Assembly (NCBI RefSeq): GCF_900176275.1
Contig: NZ_FWXD01000022.1
Span: 1-64,000, forward strand
Length of the DNA: 64,000 nucleotides
Source of the DNA: Andreprevotia lacus DSM 23236
GTDB taxonomy: Bacteria > Pseudomonadota > Gammaproteobacteria > Burkholderiales > Chitinibacteraceae
Reading direction: 5' to 3'
The position numbers were made by a program, and so were the translations under genes. This document shows, in pieces, positions 61,554 through 64,000 of the stretch (position 1 is the first letter of the stretch; every line of letters begins with the position of its first letter). The notes under the pieces are model-generated. The model saw only the letters and a list, made by a program, of their open reading frames with translations, had not been told where the DNA came from and ran no database searches.

Positions 61554-62498
61554 TTATTTTCTTTTTCTTAACGCCTTTGTCAAGGCAGTTCTGGGCGGTT
61601 TGTGATTTAGGGTAGACGATCGATGGTTGCGGGTTGACTTATTTTTAATTGATGGTTTTTTGGGGTTTTGTTTTGTCATCTGTGTGGATTGCCCGTACAC
61701 GATCAAATCAGTTTTGAATTCTCGAATGACGAAATCAAATATTGCTCGTTTCTTTAGGTCGCACCTGAGAATAATTCTTCCTACCCCGGAAAGAAGTGTG
61801 CTGGCTATCCAGGAAAGAACTAACGCAAATATCATTGCGGCTAATCCAACTATTTCGAATTTGAAAGTGTTTTTCTCTAGGCGGCTAAAGATTTCATCGA
61901 GCGTGATGTCGCTCTTTGCGTAAATTGTTACGAAGGCACCAAAGCAAAATAGAATTAGTGTGTTTATTCTATTTTTTGATGAGTCGTTGATAATGTATTT
62001 CTTTATGGATGTTTTTTCTTTTCTGCTTTCTGCTAGAGTCAGAAGATCATCTGTAGCTTTTGCCAATGCTTCGTAGCCAAATGTCGTTGATAGCTTACGA
62101 ATGAATATGGATTTGGCCTCTGCTTTGGAAGTGACTGTAGGATATTTCTTCTTCAGATTTTTTAGGTCAATTCTGTCTCCGGTGGCGATTAGCCCAAAGA
62201 AACTGAGTAAAGTGAGTACTTCAAAAATCAAAATGAGAACTATGTGGTCCTTGATTTCTTGATTGCTGAAATTGAAGTACTTTAGTAGGTAAAGCAATGG
62301 AATTCCAAATAGAAAAATAAAAATACTGTATATGTTCTTTGTTGGGTGTATGTGTTGAAGGCAGTGTTTTGCATAATACGCATTAATGATGAAGAGAAGG
62401 CTTTGTCTTCCGTGTAGATGTGTTTTGTCTTTTTCTTTTTTTGTGGGCCATTCGATGGATATCATCAGACGGCCAATGCTTTTCTTTAGAATAATCAT
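61554..62498 (-). CDS. AT-rich hypothetical membrane protein
   Basis: This 314-aa protein has four predicted membrane segments (IYSIFIFLFGIPLLYLLKYF, IVLILIFEVLTLLSFFGLI, INTLILFCFGAFVTIYA, and VGLAAMIFALVLSWIASTLL). Its tail is highly basic (QNPKKPSIKNKSTRNHRSS). Base composition is far more AT-rich than its neighbours, indicating recent transfer. No family is recognised. The start is uncertain because no ribosome binding site is clear. Confidence 0.6.
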   Translation of the reverse strand: MIILKKSIGRLMISIEWPTKKEKDKTHLHGRQSLLFIINAYYAKHCLQHIHPTKNIYSIFIFLFGIPLLYLLKYFNFSNQEIKDHIVLILIFEVLTLLSFFGLIATGDRIDLKNLKKKYPTVTSKAEAKSIFIRKLSTTFGYEALAKATDDLLTLAESRKEKTSIKKYIINDSSKNRINTLILFCFGAFVTIYAKSDITLDEIFSRLEKNTFKFEIVGLAAMIFALVLSWIASTLLSGVGRIILRCDLKKRAIFDFVIREFKTDLIVYGQSTQMTKQNPKKPSIKNKSTRNHRSSTLNHKPPRTALTKALRKRK

Positions 62499-62544
62499 AT
62501 TTGTTGGTGTTTTTGATTTTTGTAAAGGTTTTCAATTTAATAAG

Positions 62545-62967
62545 TTATGCCCAGCTAACTATCACATAGCTGCCCCCACCACGCGGGTCTTGTTCTGCCG
62601 TAATTTCTCCCCACACAAACCGATAAATTGACTGGCGGTCGTTCTGGCTATTAGGAGTACCCAGTTCGTGCACCAGGAAATCGACGTGGGCTTTGTGCAG
62701 GGCGTTGCCATCCAGACTAGGGTCGTTCACAAATCCGAAGCTCAATCGCTTCAGATGATCGTGCTCGAAACCGAGCGAAAGCTGGATGGCTTGACCCGAC
62801 TGGGTATGTGCTGAAGCAGTCTTGAAGCACCAACCGGTTTGCATGTCGAATTCACGGATAAATGCCAAGCCTGCTTGGGCCAGTTGCTGAGAAGTCAGTC
62901 CCGCACGAAGGCTCAGGCCTTGCTTGAGGTGAATCTCCCCGCGTGCAATATCAAAAAAAGGTGTCAT
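62545..62967 (-). CDS. Probable immunity protein of the adjacent toxin
   Basis: This 140-aa protein has no signal peptide or membrane segment and no recognised family. It begins 1 bp after the stop of the long toxin-like gene, with which it is co-transcribed. A small soluble protein immediately downstream of a modular toxin is the usual immunity position. Assignment rests on context only. Confidence 0.5.
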   Translation of the reverse strand: MTPFFDIARGEIHLKQGLSLRAGLTSQQLAQAGLAFIREFDMQTGWCFKTASAHTQSGQAIQLSLGFEHDHLKRLSFGFVNDPSLDGNALHKAHVDFLVHELGTPNSQNDRQSIYRFVWGEITAEQDPRGGGSYVIVSWA

Positions 62968-62968
62968 G

Positions 62969-64000
62969 TCAGGGAGCCTTGAACGGAATGGAGTAAAGCG
63001 GTGTCAGCGTGCCTTGGTAATCCGGGATGAACAGCTGGGGCGCCCCACCTGGCCCGAATTGCGGGTTCGCCAAGGAAATGCCCGATGCGGCTGGCGCAGA
63101 TTCGGCAGTGACCTCGTAGATGGTAACGCCGCTGCGGTACGGCGGGTAGGCCGGGTTGCTCAGGTTGGGGCCGATCTGAAGTTGCTTGTAGAAGTCGGCC
63201 GCAGTGCCATCAGTACCAGCAAAGCCCTCCAGCGTGGTGTAGTAGGGCGACTGCCCTGGCACCGAGCCAACAACCTTCGTGCCTTTGGGCAACGTCACCA
63301 ACGAGTAGTCATCGACGCCTGGATAGGCACCTTCACCCTGCCAGATTCTGGCTTTGTCGACCGGAGTGACCGGCCCGATAAACTTGTCTCCGCCCGGTAG
63401 CAAAGAACGATCAACCGGAACGGGGTCAGGCGCTTTAGGCGGCACTTTGGGGGGCGGGAGGCCGGCTTGTGGCATCTTCGGCGCAGGAGGTACCTTGGGC
63501 GGTGTGGCAACCATGGCCGCAGCTGCTGCAGTCGCTTCATCTGCGCCCCGGCCAGCACGCATCCCCAGGCGAGCCAGATCGTTCACTGCACGCATCAGGC
63601 GTGGTATCGCTACAGCGGCCTTGGCCACCGCCGTAACGCCATCGATGACCAGCAAGATATCCAGCAGCACCCCACCAAACAACACACCACCCTGAAACTT
63701 GCCCGACAAGTCACCGCGTTGCATATAGGCCATGTAGGCATTGAACTTGTCGGCGGTACCTTGCTTGATCACCTTGCCCAGCAGTTCGGGCTGGGAAACC
63801 AGCGCTTTCACGCTGTCGAACAACTGCTGGCGCTCCTGGTAGGCTGCAGCGCACAACGCATCGAGGTCAAAAATCTGCCCCGCCAGCAGTGGCAGGGTCC
63901 CGAGTGGGCTGGTTGCCAAGGTGATCCTGGCACGCATGCGCACCCAGAAATCCGGCGAATGGCGCATTTCGTAGTATTCCGCCAGCGCCAGCATCGTGAA
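62969..64000 (-). CDS. Probable polymorphic toxin, C-terminal part (gene continues past window)
   Basis: At least 341 aa are visible and the frame stays open to the window edge, so the N-terminus is missing or extends right. The visible part has a helical region, a hydrophobic stretch (GGVLFGGVLLDILLVIDGVTAVA), a long Pro/Lys-rich linker (about residues 165-200) and a C-terminal domain. That domain contains YPGVDDYSLVTLPKGTKV, TIYEV and QFGPGGAPQLFIPD. The order LPxGT, YxV, FGxGG resembles TNT-type NAD glycohydrolase toxins, as inference only. The linker-plus-toxin layout fits secreted effectors. Confidence 0.5.
   Translation of the reverse strand, partial: FTMLALAEYYEMRHSPDFWVRMRARITLATSPLGTLPLLAGQIFDLDALCAAAYQERQQLFDSVKALVSQPELLGKVIKQGTADKFNAYMAYMQRGDLSGKFQGGVLFGGVLLDILLVIDGVTAVAKAAVAIPRLMRAVNDLARLGMRAGRGADEATAAAAAMVATPPKVPPAPKMPQAGLPPPKVPPKAPDPVPVDRSLLPGGDKFIGPVTPVDKARIWQGEGAYPGVDDYSLVTLPKGTKVVGSVPGQSPYYTTLEGFAGTDGTAADFYKQLQIGPNLSNPAYPPYRSGVTIYEVTAESAPAASGISLANPQFGPGGAPQLFIPDYQGTLTPLYSIPFKAP

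Noticed and set aside
1-64000. CRISPR arrays, rRNA genes or complete tRNA genes
   Set aside because: No regularly spaced repeats and no rRNA- or full tRNA-like sequence were noticed; only the tRNA-Ser 3' fragment near 59584 is supported.

Overview
The window is about 60-64% GC and gene-dense. It looks like a chromosomal segment of a facultatively anaerobic, denitrifying betaproteobacterium. The combination of narK1K2-narGHJI, narXL, qNor-type NorZ with NsrR, ubiUVT and the repeat style suggests Neisseriales (Chromobacterium/Vogesella/Aquitalea-like). That placement is inference from gene content, not from a marker gene; no rRNA or complete tRNA gene is present.

Layout. (1) 1-66: the right end of a palindromic repeat whose near-complete copy lies at 50211-50482. 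(2) 115-8988, minus strand: a Ter-type stress/phosphosignalling operon. In transcription order it holds a TerC-like DUF475 membrane protein, TerD, VWA, TerD, VWA, VWA with zinc ribbon, PP2C phosphatase, protein kinase and a HAD phosphatase. (3) 9393-25192: ordinary chromosome with a TPR protein and TPR-GGDEF cyclase, two PLP sulfur-amino-acid enzymes, an amino-acid (probably cystine) binding protein and permease, a nitroreductase, a methyltransferase, a GST, a YpfJ-type metallopeptidase, an HPt/HD-GYP protein and several small exported proteins. (4) 25520-27985: rbsK-rbsD-rbsR ribose genes without a transporter. (5) 28330-32571, plus strand: NO detoxification (nsrR, norZ, DUF2249 protein, ytfE) with a 23-bp inverted repeat of NsrR-box shape upstream of norZ.

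(6) 32801-53502, minus strand: a 20.7-kb one-directional nitrate-respiration block. In transcription order: narK1, narK2, narG, narH, narJ, narI, a parvulin isomerase, moaA, a beta-carbonic anhydrase, mobB, moeA, moaD, moaE, moaC, narX, narL, ubiU, ubiV, ubiT. It links nitrate uptake, the reductase, its molybdenum cofactor, its two-component regulator and oxygen-independent ubiquinone synthesis; many junctions are 4-bp ATGA overlaps. (7) 53718-59447, plus strand: a hemerythrin protein, NnrS, a DUF3079 protein, an anaerobic class III ribonucleotide reductase whose glycyl-radical domain is a separate 58-aa gene, its activase NrdG, and a Dnr/Fnr-type regulator. An Fnr-type box and two NrdR-type boxes precede nrdD.

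(8) 59584-64000: the start of an integrated island at a tRNA-Ser 3' end. It carries a P4-type integrase, an H-NS-like protein, a low-GC membrane protein, and a probable toxin/immunity pair whose toxin gene is open at the window edge.

How it fits together: regions 5-7 form an anaerobic nitrate/NO programme. NarXL senses nitrate, NsrR senses NO, and a Dnr-like protein probably senses low oxygen or NO. No nitrite reductase or nitrous oxide reductase is in the window, so denitrification here is only partly encoded.
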